Source of the DNA: Omnitrophica bacterium GWA2_41_15
GTDB lineage: Bacteria > Omnitrophota > Gorgyraeia > Gygaellales > Profunditerraquicolaceae
Direction: 5' to 3'
Assembly (NCBI GenBank): GCA_919901915.1
Contig: CAKKQB010000003.1
Coordinates: 7,530 to 59,867, forward strand
Length of the DNA: 52,338 bases
The first letter of the stretch is position 1. Every line of letters begins with the position of its first letter. The position numbers and the translations under genes were made by a program. The notes under the pieces are model-generated. The model worked only from the letters and a program-made list of their open reading frames with translations, was not told where the DNA came from and did not search any database. Positions 31,146-39,848 of the stretch are shown here, piece by piece.

Positions 31146-32540
31146 TCACATTTTTCTTCGCCATGCAGAACCTTCTTTTGTATCTTCTAACATGATGCCT
31201 TTTTCTTCCAATTCCTTTCTTATCTTATCGGCCAATATGAAATCTTTATCATTACGCGCTTTATTTCTTTCTAGAATCTTCTCGTTAACAAACTCATCGT
31301 TGACTTCCACAGTTTTATTCTCTATCTTTAGCGAAATGCCGAGAATACCTAATAATTCTTTTATCAAAACATTCGCGTTGTAAATAAAATCTAGATCATC
31401 TATATTTTTATTCGTTATATTCACTAACTCAAATATCGCGGCTAATCCTTGCGGCGTATTAAAATCGTCATCCATCGCCTCAATAAACTTATTTCGAGCC
31501 TCTTTTATCTCTCTAAATTCTTGTCCCTGATTGCTATTTAAGGGCTTCTTTCTTCCTATCTTATCCGCCAAAATTAAAATTCTTCCCAAGGCCTGCTTTG
31601 TTTCCCTTATCTTCTCTTCGCTATAATCTATCGGATGAGAATAATGCGCGGATAAAAAGAAAAATTTTAACAAATCCGCGCTTTGATATCTTCCCATAAA
31701 ATCCTTAATAGTTATAAAATTTCCCAATGACTTTGCCATCTTCTGCCCGTTAATAGTAACCAAGCCGTGATGTATCCAATATTTCGCGAAAGGTTTTTCC
31801 GTTAAAGCCTCTGCCTGCGCAATCTCATTTTCATGGTGAGGAAAAATCAAATCCCTTCCGCCGGCATGTATATCAATGGTTTCAGTTTTTAAAAATTTTA
31901 AAGACATAACGGAACATTCTATATGCCATCCGGGTCTGCCTTTTCCCCAAGGACTATCCCAGCACGGCTCATTAAGCTCTGATTTTTTCCAAAGCGCGAA
32001 ATCTAAAGGATTCCTCTTGGCCTCCGATGGCTCAATTCTCACACCCGTTTCCATTTGGCATATATTTTGCCCGGACAATTTACCGTAAGCAGAAAACTTT
32101 CTCACATCAAAATAAACATCTCCTCCTGCCTCATAAGCAAATCCTCTAACGATCAGGGCCTCTATACACCTAACCATATCTGAAATATTTTCCGTCGCGC
32201 GCGGCTCAAAATCCGCCTTTTCAATATCTAAGGCGCGCAAATCCTCATAATAACCGCGTATATATTTTTCAGTTAACTCTTTCCAGTCAATTTTAAGCTC
32301 ATTCGCGCGATTGATGATCTTATCATCTATATCCGTAATATTACGCACGAAATTAACACTATATCCGCGAAACTTTAAATATTTTCTGATTACATCAAAA
32401 ATGTAAAGGCTCCTGGCATGGCCAATATGGCTTTCATCATAAACCGTAATCCCACAAGTATAGATTTTAACCTTTGGGGGCATTAAAGGTAAAAATTCTT
32501 CTTTTTTACGGGTAAGGGAGTTGTAGATGTAAATAGACAT
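31146..32540 (-). CDS. cysS: Cysteinyl-tRNA synthetase
   Basis: The 464-residue class I enzyme has the zinc-binding cysteine near KIYTCGITVY, DESHIGHARSLY (HIGH-like), FPHHENEIAQAEAL and KMAKS-type KMAKSLGNFITI. Its neighbour cysE makes the cysteine precursor O-acetylserine, a pairing kept from Bacillota-like gene order. Confidence 0.95.
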   Translation of the reverse strand: MSIYIYNSLTRKKEEFLPLMPPKVKIYTCGITVYDESHIGHARSLYIFDVIRKYLKFRGYSVNFVRNITDIDDKIINRANELKIDWKELTEKYIRGYYEDLRALDIEKADFEPRATENISDMVRCIEALIVRGFAYEAGGDVYFDVRKFSAYGKLSGQNICQMETGVRIEPSEAKRNPLDFALWKKSELNEPCWDSPWGKGRPGWHIECSVMSLKFLKTETIDIHAGGRDLIFPHHENEIAQAEALTEKPFAKYWIHHGLVTINGQKMAKSLGNFITIKDFMGRYQSADLLKFFFLSAHYSHPIDYSEEKIRETKQALGRILILADKIGRKKPLNSNQGQEFREIKEARNKFIEAMDDDFNTPQGLAAIFELVNITNKNIDDLDFIYNANVLIKELLGILGISLKIENKTVEVNDEFVNEKILERNKARNDKDFILADKIRKELEEKGIMLEDTKEGSAWRRKM

Positions 32541-32546
32541 TTAAGG

Positions 32547-32600
32547 TTGTAAGTTGTAAGTTGTCAGTCGTAAACTTACAATTTACGACTTACGACTGAC
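32547..32600. repeat. Heptamer array (GTAAGTT) and inverted array (GACTTAC)
   Basis: GTAAGTT, GTAAGTT, GTCAGTC units are followed by the complementary GACTTAC, GACTGAC. It spans the cysE-cysS junction and supplies the last residues of CysE (GQS). Confidence 0.88.
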
Positions 32601-33279
32601 CCGAGTTTTCTAATTTCTCAATTCTTTTTTCTAGCTCTTCAATATTCTGCATTATCGGATCAATTATGTGAACGTGGTCAAGACTGACATCAATTTTCTT
32701 GCCATCCTGTTTTGTAATTCTACCTGGCACGCCTACAACCGTAGAATTCGGCGGCACATCCTTAATCACCACGGCGTTGGCGCCAATATAAGAATTATCA
32801 CCTACGACTATATCGCCCAAAACCTTTGCGCCACCGCCAATAACCACATTATTTCCAATTGTCGGATGACGCTTACCTTTTACTAAACCAGTGCCGCCCA
32901 AGGTAACGCCTTGATACAAAAGCACATCATCGCCAATAATCGTGGTCTCTCCAATCACCACTCCCATTCCGTGGTCAATAAAAAATCTTTTTCCGATTCG
33001 CGCTCCGGGATGCGTTTCAATACCGGTAATATGCCTTGAAAGCTGACTTATAAAACGCGCTAAAAAGAAAAGACGCCTCTTATAAAAAAAATGGGCAATA
33101 CGATGATTGATTAAGGCATGCAGCCCCTGATAAAGCAAAAGCACTTCCAAGAAACTCTTTGCCGCGGGGTCTCTATCTTGAACAGTTTTGATATCTTCCG
33201 CGAAAACTATAGCAATGATGACTAATTTTAAAATCGCCAAAACAAAAAGAAAAAACAATATTTTTAAACAAAGTATCAT
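32590..33279 (-). CDS. cysE: Serine O-acetyltransferase
   Basis: The 229-residue protein has an N-terminal helical region (residues 1-30 hydrophobic, possibly membrane-associated) and a left-handed beta-helix with hexapeptide repeats ([74 protein letters not shown]). The catalytic histidines are in IDHGMG and HPTIG. It makes O-acetylserine for cysteine. The last residues come from a heptamer array. Confidence 0.93.
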   Translation of the reverse strand: MILCLKILFFLFVLAILKLVIIAIVFAEDIKTVQDRDPAAKSFLEVLLLYQGLHALINHRIAHFFYKRRLFFLARFISQLSRHITGIETHPGARIGKRFFIDHGMGVVIGETTIIGDDVLLYQGVTLGGTGLVKGKRHPTIGNNVVIGGGAKVLGDIVVGDNSYIGANAVVIKDVPPNSTVVGVPGRITKQDGKKIDVSLDHVHIIDPIMQNIEELEKRIEKLENSGQS

Positions 33280-33302
33280 TTTACCTTTCTTGTAATTCTA
33301 TA

Positions 33303-33477
33303 ATTGGGACTGTTACAAAATAGCTCAAAGTCGTCATTCCGGCGAAAGGTCGAGCCCAGTTGAGCTCTGACACTTCCTCAGGCAATTCTGCCCTCGGTCG
33401 CCGGAATCCAGGTTAATAATATTTCCTGGATTCCGGATTAAAACATTCCGGAATGACGATTTTTCTTAATTACGACA
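33303..33477. repeat. Composite element of the GGGACTGT family
   Basis: It starts GGGACTGTTACAAAATAG with GTCGTCATTCCGG shortly after. The right end, read on the minus strand, starts GGCTGTGTCGTAATT and also reaches CGTCATTCCGG, so the ends are degenerate inverted repeats. The interior holds CCGGAATCC hairpins. No gene is seen in this gap between cysE and ispF. Confidence 0.65.
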
Positions 33478-33514
33478 CAGCCTGAATAACACAATGCGAA
33501 TTGCGACATAGCCC

Positions 33515-33991
33515 CTAATTAGATATTATCACCACGGCATAACAGGCAATCGCTTCCTTCGCGCCGATCTCGCCTAAACCTTCATTGGTTTTTGCTTTTA
33601 CGTTCACGCAATCTTCTCTTATGTTCAAAACTTGAGCAATACTTGTTTGCATTTGTTTTTTAAAAGAAGTTAAATGCGGCTCTTGAGCAATTATAACCGT
33701 ATCTATATTGTTAACCGCAAAACCTTTTTTCCTCACCTTATCCGCGACTATCTTTAATAATTCCGCGCTGGAAATATCTCGGTATTTGGGATCGGTGTCA
33801 GGAAAAAGCTCGCCGATATCGCCTTCTGAGGCCGCGCCCAGCAATGCATCGCATATCGCGTGCAGAAGCGCATCACCATCAGAATGGCCTAATAATCCTT
33901 TTACGTAAGGAACATGGACACCGCCCAAAAATAATTTACGGCCCTCAGTTAAACGATGGATATCGTAACCAATACCGATTCTACATATCAT
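33515..33991 (-). CDS. ispF: 2-C-methyl-D-erythritol 2,4-cyclodiphosphate synthase
   Basis: IspF forms the cyclic diphosphate in the non-mevalonate isoprenoid pathway. At 158 residues it has the standard length, with metal ligands in GIGYDIHRL and LLGHSDGDALLHAICDALLGAA, then DIGELFPDTDPKYRDI. IspD, the step two before it, is encoded just upstream. A heptamer array separates the two. Confidence 0.95.
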   Translation of the reverse strand: MICRIGIGYDIHRLTEGRKLFLGGVHVPYVKGLLGHSDGDALLHAICDALLGAASEGDIGELFPDTDPKYRDISSAELLKIVADKVRKKGFAVNNIDTVIIAQEPHLTSFKKQMQTSIAQVLNIREDCVNVKAKTNEGLGEIGAKEAIACYAVVIISN

Positions 33992-33997
33992 AAATTA

Positions 33998-34063
33998 TAT
34001 CTCGTGAAGCGTGAAGCGTATCTCGTGAAGCGTTTCACGTTTCACGCTTCACGCTTCACGAAC
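33998..34063. repeat. Heptamer array (CGTGAAG) and inverted array (CTTCACG)
   Basis: CGTGAAG units are interrupted by CGTATCT, then CGTTTCA, CGCTTCA units. The halves are complementary. It supplies the C-terminal VKREA and the stop of IspD. Confidence 0.9.
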
Positions 34064-34746
34064 GACAAAATTGCCTTTGCAATTATCAAATCCTCTTGCG
34101 TAGTAATCTTAATATTAGAATATGAACCCATAACTACTTTCACGGGAACGCCTAATTTCTCAACTAAAGAAGCATCGTCCGTAACTTCGGTATTTCCAAA
34201 TTTCTCATAAGCCTTTAAAATTAAATTCTTCCTGAATACCTGAGGTGTCTGTATCTCCCAAAGACTATCTCTATTCAATGCCTTCTTTTTACGCACAACG
34301 CACGACGCACGACGCACGACGCACTCTTTAATGGTATTCTTCACCGGCACCCCTAAAACTGAAGCCCCAAACTTCTTTGCTTCCTTTATCACCAGAGAAA
34401 TCGCGCTTTTATCAATAAGAGGCCTTGCGCCATCATGGATTAAAACTAAATCTGTGCGGCTATTGATTGCGCTTAAACCATTACGCACTGAATCCTGCCG
34501 CTTCCTTCCGCCCACAACTATCTTATTATTTTTTATTAAAGCGCATTTTCTTATTTCATCACAGATAGATTGTTTATTTTTAGCATTGATAACAACTATA
34601 ATATCTTTGATCAAAGGATGTCCATCTAGCGCCTTCAAAGAATAAGCAATAATCGGTACCGAATTTATTTTACTAAGTAATTTAGGGAGCTTTGAATTGA
34701 ATCTTCTGCCTACTCCAGCGGCAACAACTATCGCTGTTACATTCAT
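34042..34746 (-). CDS. ispD: 2-C-methyl-D-erythritol 4-phosphate cytidylyltransferase with heptamer insertion
   Basis: IspD transfers CMP onto methylerythritol phosphate. The 234-residue protein has the CTP-binding loop VVAAGVGRRFNSKLPKLL, GGRKRQDSVRNGL, VLIHDGARPLI, and LWEIQTPQVF. Between VPVKNTIK and RDSLWEI there is an arginine-rich segment (CVVRRASCVVRKKK) encoded by a heptamer array, where relatives have a short beta-hairpin. The frame is kept. The C-terminal tail is also repeat-derived. Confidence 0.93.
   Translation of the reverse strand: MNVTAIVVAAGVGRRFNSKLPKLLSKINSVPIIAYSLKALDGHPLIKDIIVVINAKNKQSICDEIRKCALIKNNKIVVGGRKRQDSVRNGLSAINSRTDLVLIHDGARPLIDKSAISLVIKEAKKFGASVLGVPVKNTIKECVVRRASCVVRKKKALNRDSLWEIQTPQVFRKNLILKAYEKFGNTEVTDDASLVEKLGVPVKVVMGSYSNIKITTQEDLIIAKAILSFVKREA
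34291..34325. repeat. Five ACGCACG-type heptamers inside ispD
   Basis: ACGCACA, three exact ACGCACG and ACGCACT in tandem, coding for VVRRASCVV. Five units (35 bp) keep the frame only together with flanking changes; three units equal seven codons. Confidence 0.9.
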
Positions 34747-34749
34747 TTA

Positions 34750-35730
34750 TTATTTTTCCAGCCTAGAGAATATCATTCTTCCTGCCTGAGTCTGAAGAAC
34801 AGAGGTAACCACAACTTTTACTTCTTGGGCAACGAGCCTGCGCGCGTCTTCAACTACAACCATTGTGCCATCTTCAAGATATCCTATCGCCTGATTATGC
34901 TCTTTACCTTCTTTAATTAACTTTATCCGCATCTGTTCCCCCGGCAAAACCATAGGTTTAATTACATTTGCCAGTTCGTTTATATTAAGTATCTTTACAC
35001 CCTGAATACCCGCGATGCGATTTAAATTATAATCCACGGTTAATATCTGGGCATTTAATAACTTTGCCATTTTTACCAACTTCGCGTCTACCTCAGGGAT
35101 ATCCGGAAAATCCTCTTCATGTATTGTTATATTCAATTTTAATTCTTTTTGAATTGTATGCAATACCTCTAAACCCACCCTTCCTCTTTGACGCTTTATT
35201 GAATCAGTTGAATCTGCTATTTGCTGTAATTCCTTCAATACAAACCTGGGAACAATTACCTTTCCCGGCAAAAACCCTGTCTTGATAATATCAATAATTC
35301 TCCCATCAATAATCACGCTAGTATCTACTAAGACTATTTCTTCCGTCTCATCCTGCCGGCGCAAGCGCACATAAGGAATAATAATATTAAACTCATCTTT
35401 TCCGCGCAAAGCCATAACCATACCGAGATAACAAAAAACTAATGTCAAGGTAACTCTTACCAAACTAAGGGTTTGCGGCTCGAGAAGCGAAAGGCTAAAC
35501 GCGTCGCCAACCAATTTTGACATAATCAAGCCCAGGATAAGGCCAAAAACTGTACTGGAAAGCCCGCTCACGGAAACCTTGCGTAATCCAGATTCCAGAA
35601 ATATCATTAAAAAAGCAAATACAGCGCCCAACAAAATACCCGCGAACCCAAAACTTTTAAATGCCATCGTCTGATGACCAACAATCATGCTACCTACCAC
35701 AAAAAGTATACGCACCAATAATAAGTTCAT
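34750..35730 (-). CDS. YacL-like PIN/TRAM membrane protein
   Basis: The 326-residue protein starts with four membrane segments (to about residue 110). A PIN nuclease-like domain follows ([18 protein letters not shown] with the first acidic residues, [20 protein letters not shown]), then a C-terminal TRAM domain ([26 protein letters not shown]). YacL relatives form a ribonuclease-like family. It sits between radA and ispD, the YacL position in Bacillota. Confidence 0.9.
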   Translation of the reverse strand: MNLLLVRILFVVGSMIVGHQTMAFKSFGFAGILLGAVFAFLMIFLESGLRKVSVSGLSSTVFGLILGLIMSKLVGDAFSLSLLEPQTLSLVRVTLTLVFCYLGMVMALRGKDEFNIIIPYVRLRRQDETEEIVLVDTSVIIDGRIIDIIKTGFLPGKVIVPRFVLKELQQIADSTDSIKRQRGRVGLEVLHTIQKELKLNITIHEEDFPDIPEVDAKLVKMAKLLNAQILTVDYNLNRIAGIQGVKILNINELANVIKPMVLPGEQMRIKLIKEGKEHNQAIGYLEDGTMVVVEDARRLVAQEVKVVVTSVLQTQAGRMIFSRLEK

Positions 35731-35796
35731 AATTACCTCCGTCGCATAATATATATTCTAATAGTTAAATTCGAAACAATGTTCAAATATTGGCAG

Positions 35797-35977
35797 AAAT
35801 AACCAATAACCAAGATACAAGATACAAACAATATTCAAATTCCAATCACCAATAACCAAACAAAAAAAGAGAATCTGTTTGGTTATTGTCCCGATGTTTT
35901 ATCGGGATCCCAATTTTGTCAGGAAAATTTGGTTATTGGTTATTATTTGGTTATTGTATCTTGTATCTTGGTTATTT
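35797..35977. repeat. Heptamer-type palindromic array (AAGATAC, CCAATAA / TTGGTTA, TTGTATC)
   Basis: Repeated AAGATAC and CAATAACC units are followed, about 60 bp later, by their inverted form (TTGGTTA, TTGTATC, TTGGTTA). The spacer includes a CCCGATGTTTTATCGGGAT hairpin. It fills the 255-bp gap between radA and the YacL-like gene. Confidence 0.85.
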
Positions 35978-35985
35978 TCATACTA

Positions 35986-37356
35986 CTACTTTCTTAATAC
36001 AACATCCAACGCTTCTTTTAACGTGGAAACCGGTATTAGCTCTATGCCGCATTTTTCAATTTTTAAATTTTTATAATTATTCCTTGGTAAAACGCAATGC
36101 TTAAACCCTAATTTCTCTGCCTCATTAACGCGCAGGGCTACCTGCGAAACACTCCTTATTTCTCCTGCCAAACCCACCTCTCCTATTACAACGGTATCAG
36201 AAATAATTAACTGGTCGCGAAAAGCCGAAGATATAGCGCTTGCCACAGCCAGATCCGCTCCTGGATCTTCTAATTTTAAACCGCCGGCAACATTGACAAA
36301 AATATCTTCCGCTTCAAGCGCAAGGCCCATCCTTTTCTCAAGCACCGCGACCAATAAACCCAGCCGATTATAATCAAACCCCTGAGCGCGCCTTAAGGCA
36401 TAGCCAAAACTAGACCTGCTTACCAACGACTGTATCTCTACTAATAATGGCCGCGTTCCCTCTATTATCGGAACAACCACTGAACCCGAAACGTCCTTTG
36501 GCCTTTCTGATAAAAATATCTCCGACGGATTTTTTACTTCCGAAAGGCCGCCCTGAGTCATTTCAAATACGCCAATCTCATTAGTTGAACCAAATCTATT
36601 TTTTACCGCGCGCAAAATCCTATATACGGAAAACTTATCTCCCTCAAAATAAAGAACAGTATCCACGATATGCTCTAATACACGCGGCCCGGCGATCGCT
36701 CCTTCTTTAGTTACATGGCCAATAAGAAAAACTGAAATCCCCTGTGTTTTAGCCAACTGCGTGAGTATGCACGCGCACTCTCTGACTTGGCTTACGCTGC
36801 CAGGAGAAGAGCTGATTGTCGGCTCAAAAATTACCTGTATTGAATCAATGATTACCACTTGAGGCTTAATCTTTTCCACAGACTCAAGTATTAAAGACAA
36901 ATCCGTCTGATTAACTATATATAAATTTTCCGATTCAATATTCTCTAAACGCCTTGCGCGTAATTTTGTTTGAGCCACGGACTCTTCGCCGCTTACATAA
37001 AGAATTACTTTGCCCTGCTTAGCTAATTGATTAGAAATTTGTAAAGATATCGTAGATTTTCCCACCCCGGGATCTCCGCCGATTAAGATTACTGAACCCG
37101 CGACTACCCCGGACCCCAACACCCTGTCTAACTCCAAAATATTTGTCTTAAAACGCTCCTCTTGCCCTGCCTCTACATCCTTTAACAACACCGGCTCTTC
37201 TTTATATAACGAAACTCTTTCTTTCGCCTTTAATGTAACCGCGGAGCGCTCCTCCTCAACAAAAGAATTCCAACTATTACAATCAGCGCACCTTCCTAAC
37301 CACCGAGGAGACTGACAACCGCAAGCCTGACAAGTAAATACTGTCTTAGTCTTCAT
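35986..37356 (-). CDS. radA: DNA repair protein RadA
   Basis: RadA (Sms) is a branch-migration helicase in homologous repair. In 456 residues it has an N-terminal zinc finger (CQACGCQSPRWLGRCADC), Walker A GGDPGVGKSTISLQI, the RadA-specific KNRFGSTNEIGVF and a C-terminal Lon-like domain (LALEAEDIFVNVAGGLKLEDPGADLAVASAI). The order clpC ... radA is found in Bacillota, but here three mla genes lie between. Confidence 0.95.
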   Translation of the reverse strand: MKTKTVFTCQACGCQSPRWLGRCADCNSWNSFVEEERSAVTLKAKERVSLYKEEPVLLKDVEAGQEERFKTNILELDRVLGSGVVAGSVILIGGDPGVGKSTISLQISNQLAKQGKVILYVSGEESVAQTKLRARRLENIESENLYIVNQTDLSLILESVEKIKPQVVIIDSIQVIFEPTISSSPGSVSQVRECACILTQLAKTQGISVFLIGHVTKEGAIAGPRVLEHIVDTVLYFEGDKFSVYRILRAVKNRFGSTNEIGVFEMTQGGLSEVKNPSEIFLSERPKDVSGSVVVPIIEGTRPLLVEIQSLVSRSSFGYALRRAQGFDYNRLGLLVAVLEKRMGLALEAEDIFVNVAGGLKLEDPGADLAVASAISSAFRDQLIISDTVVIGEVGLAGEIRSVSQVALRVNEAEKLGFKHCVLPRNNYKNLKIEKCGIELIPVSTLKEALDVVLRK

Positions 37357-37393
37357 ATTAAACTTATAACTTACGACTTATAACTTACGACTT
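37357..37393. repeat. Short heptamer array (ACTTATA/ACTTACG) at the radA-mlaD junction
   Basis: ACTTATA and ACTTACG alternate twice. It fills the 28-bp gap and provides the last codon and stop of mlaD. Confidence 0.8.
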
Positions 37394-38002
37394 CTTCTCC
37401 TTTGTCTTCCAAAGCAATTTCCAGGGGTTCCTTCTTATATCCGAAATAAGAGCGTCTAATTCATTATACACCTTATCATTAAAAAGAAGTTTGCCTACAG
37501 TGCCTTCTTCATTTTTCAACCTAATAATACTTTCATCAAGATTTGAAACAATACTTTTAGCCAAAACCATTACCTCATGTATAGGAATAGGGTCCTGACC
37601 TGCCAAGGCCTGATTCTCACACATAACTTTAGCATAATTCTTTCCCGGCATAATCTCAACGTACTTTTCGCCTAATAAACCCAGAGTGTTAATCCATATG
37701 GAAGAGTCATCCGGTATTTTAGCATCCCACCTAACCCTGCAAACTAAATCAACCTTATTTTTATTTTCTTCAGGGCTAAATTTAAGATTTATTTCCTTTA
37801 CATCACCCACATCTACGCCTGCCAACCGGACAGGAGCGCCAAGTTTAACGCCGTTTACAAAATTAAAGGTAAAATGAACACGGTAATTAAAATTCCATTT
37901 TTTATACCTCTCAATTGATAAAATAAAGATACTCAAGATCACTATCCCTATAAAAACAAAAACACCCAATTTTAATTCTAATTTTGACTGACTAGATGCC
38001 AT
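37385..38002 (-). CDS. mlaD: MlaD-family (MCE domain) lipid-binding protein
   Basis: The 205-residue protein has one N-terminal membrane anchor (LGVFVFIGIVILSIFILSI, about 12-30) and an MCE domain (YRVHFTFNFVNGVKLGAPVRLAGVDVGDVKEI, then LLGEKYVEIMPG). MlaD is the periplasmic lipid-binding ring of the Mla system that moves phospholipids between membranes. The partner ATPase and permease are encoded next upstream. Confidence 0.9.
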   Translation of the reverse strand: MASSQSKLELKLGVFVFIGIVILSIFILSIERYKKWNFNYRVHFTFNFVNGVKLGAPVRLAGVDVGDVKEINLKFSPEENKNKVDLVCRVRWDAKIPDDSSIWINTLGLLGEKYVEIMPGKNYAKVMCENQALAGQDPIPIHEVMVLAKSIVSNLDESIIRLKNEEGTVGKLLFNDKVYNELDALISDIRRNPWKLLWKTKEKKS

Positions 38003-38021
38003 TTATTTAACCCCCTTATCT

Positions 38022-38105
38022 CGTATTGCGTCGTGCGTCGTGCGTCGTGCGTATTGCGTCGTGCGCAATACGCAATACGCATCACGCGCCACGCACGACG
38101 CGCTA
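38022..38105. repeat. Heptamer array (TGCGTCG) and inverted array (TACGCAA/CACGCAC)
   Basis: TGCGTCG units with one TGCGTAT pass into TACGCAA, TACGCAT, CACGCAC, GACGCGC. It separates mlaD from mlaF and reaches the mlaF stop. Confidence 0.9.
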
Positions 38106-38855
38106 TGTCTCCGTTATCGGCCCCCGCGCTAAACCATTAATAAACTGATGCACAACAGGATCCCTTGTATTTTGAATGTCCATGGATGAGCCTTCGGCAA
38201 TAATTTTTCCCTGATACAACATAGCGATTTTATCCGCTACTTTATAAGCGCTCTTCATATCATGCGTAACCACAACTGAAGTAGTTTTTAATTTATTCTG
38301 AAGTTCCCTGATAAGCACATTTATACTATCCGCGGTAATAGGATCCACGCCTGTTGTTGGCTCATCATAAAGTATGATCTCCGGTTTTATGCATAATGCC
38401 CTCGCTAACGCCACGCGTTTTTTCATGCCGCCGCTTAATGCCGAAGGCATAAGCTCTGTAATACCACGCAGATCCACCAAAGCAAGCGACTCCTCCACTC
38501 TTTCTCTTAATTCCCTTTCACCTAAGCGCATATTTTCAGTAAGGCCAAACCCCACATTCTCACCCACAGTAAGAGAATCAAAAAGCGCCCCCCCTTGAAA
38601 AACCATGCCAATTTTCATACGCATAGTATTCAACTCTTTGGAGCTTAATTTACTGATGTCTTTGGCGTTGACAAAAACATGGCCATCATCAGGTTTTAAT
38701 ATACCTTCAATGTGTTTTAATAAAACGCTTTTACCGCATCCAGAACGCCCAATAATTACGCAGGTTTGCCCTTTTTCTATTTTAAGGTTTATACCATCTA
38801 GAACTTTATTAGCGCCGAATGTCTTCTTTAAATTTTTTATTTCTATCTCTGCCAT
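38103..38855 (-). CDS. mlaF: MlaF-type ABC transporter ATPase
   Basis: A 250-residue ABC ATPase with Walker A IGRSGCGKSVLLKHI, signature LSGGMKKRVALARAL, Walker B IILYDEPTTGVDP and switch VVTHD. The SGGM signature and the early GVDP are typical of Mla-type ATPases. It would power the MlaE permease encoded next upstream. Confidence 0.92.
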   Translation of the reverse strand: MAEIEIKNLKKTFGANKVLDGINLKIEKGQTCVIIGRSGCGKSVLLKHIEGILKPDDGHVFVNAKDISKLSSKELNTMRMKIGMVFQGGALFDSLTVGENVGFGLTENMRLGERELRERVEESLALVDLRGITELMPSALSGGMKKRVALARALCIKPEIILYDEPTTGVDPITADSINVLIRELQNKLKTTSVVVTHDMKSAYKVADKIAMLYQGKIIAEGSSMDIQNTRDPVVHQFINGLARGPITET

Positions 38856-38880
38856 AGTTCAAGTAATAACTTTATACATC

Positions 38881-39003
38881 AAGAGACTGTTGCAAAATGC
38901 CAAACTTTGCGTCATTCTGAGGCCGAAGACCGAAGAATCTCGACGCTGATAAGATCCTTCGCTTCGCTCAGGATGACGAAAAAAGGTATTTCGCAACGGT
39001 CCC
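38881..39003. mobile_element. MITE-like element with GAGACTGTTGC/GGGACCGTTGC ends
   Basis: The left end GAGACTGTTGCAAAATGCC and the right end (minus strand GGGACCGTTGCGAAATACC) are near-perfect inverted repeats about 120 bp apart. The interior includes CATTCTGAGGCCGAAGACCG, a common dispersed sequence. It lies between mlaF and mlaE, with no coding potential. Confidence 0.75.
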
Positions 39004-39004
39004 A

Positions 39005-39790
39005 TCAAGGAAAAACAAAATAGAACAGGGCGGTAAAAAAACAGTCCGCGGTAATAATTAAAATAAAAGAACCGACAACCGCGCGTGTAGTAGCGCGGCC
39101 TACCCCTTCCGCGCCTCCTTTCACATTAAACCCCTCGTAACAACTTACAATAGCAATAAGCATGCCAAAAAATACGGTTTTTAAAAGTCCTGTGAACAAA
39201 TCCTTATACAAAAGAGAATCAAAAGTAATCTGCATATACATCGTGCCTGATATTCCCAACTTATAAACACAGATAAGATACCCCCCCAATATACCGAGAA
39301 TATCCGCGTACAAGGTTAAAAGCGGAAGCATAAGGCTTAATACCAAAAGCCGCGGGACAACCAGGTATTTTACAGGGTTAGCGGCAAATACTTGAAGCGC
39401 GTCTATCTGTTCAGTAACCTGCATAGAGCCTATCTCCGCGGCAATCGCCGCCCCAACCCTGCCCGCGACTACCAGCGCAGTTATAACAGGACCTAATTCT
39501 CTTACTATAGAAAGCGCGACAATGCTGGCAATATACATTTCAGAACCTAAGCGCTGCATTTGATAAGCAGTTTGCAGGGCCATAATTATACCAATAAATA
39601 AAGCAAGCGCAGAAACTATCAGCAAGCTGTCTATGCCTGCTTTTTTAGCTTGCTCAAAAATGCGCCCCTTCTTAAAAGGCGGCACAAACATCCAGTAAAA
39701 AGCTTGCGCTACCAGATTAGCCAAACCGCCCACAAACTCAAAACCCTCCAATACCTTTCTGCCTAAAGACTCAAAGAAATTTTTAAACAT
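39005..39790 (-). CDS. mlaE: MlaE-type ABC transporter permease
   Basis: A 261-residue membrane protein with about five to six segments and the family stretch ELGPVITALVVAGRVGAAIAAEIGSMQVTEQIDAL. It starts at the ATG at 39790 (MFKNFFESLGRKV); ten further in-frame codons upstream lie in a GAGACACAAAATTTTGTGTC palindrome and are not conserved. With MlaF and MlaD it forms the phospholipid transporter core, so an outer membrane is likely. Confidence 0.92.
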   Translation of the reverse strand: MFKNFFESLGRKVLEGFEFVGGLANLVAQAFYWMFVPPFKKGRIFEQAKKAGIDSLLIVSALALFIGIIMALQTAYQMQRLGSEMYIASIVALSIVRELGPVITALVVAGRVGAAIAAEIGSMQVTEQIDALQVFAANPVKYLVVPRLLVLSLMLPLLTLYADILGILGGYLICVYKLGISGTMYMQITFDSLLYKDLFTGLLKTVFFGMLIAIVSCYEGFNVKGGAEGVGRATTRAVVGSFILIITADCFFTALFYFVFP

Positions 39791-39848
39791 AGTATTATTT
39801 CGTAATTCGTAGAGACACAAAATTTTGTGTCTCTACGTTGCGTAGAAA

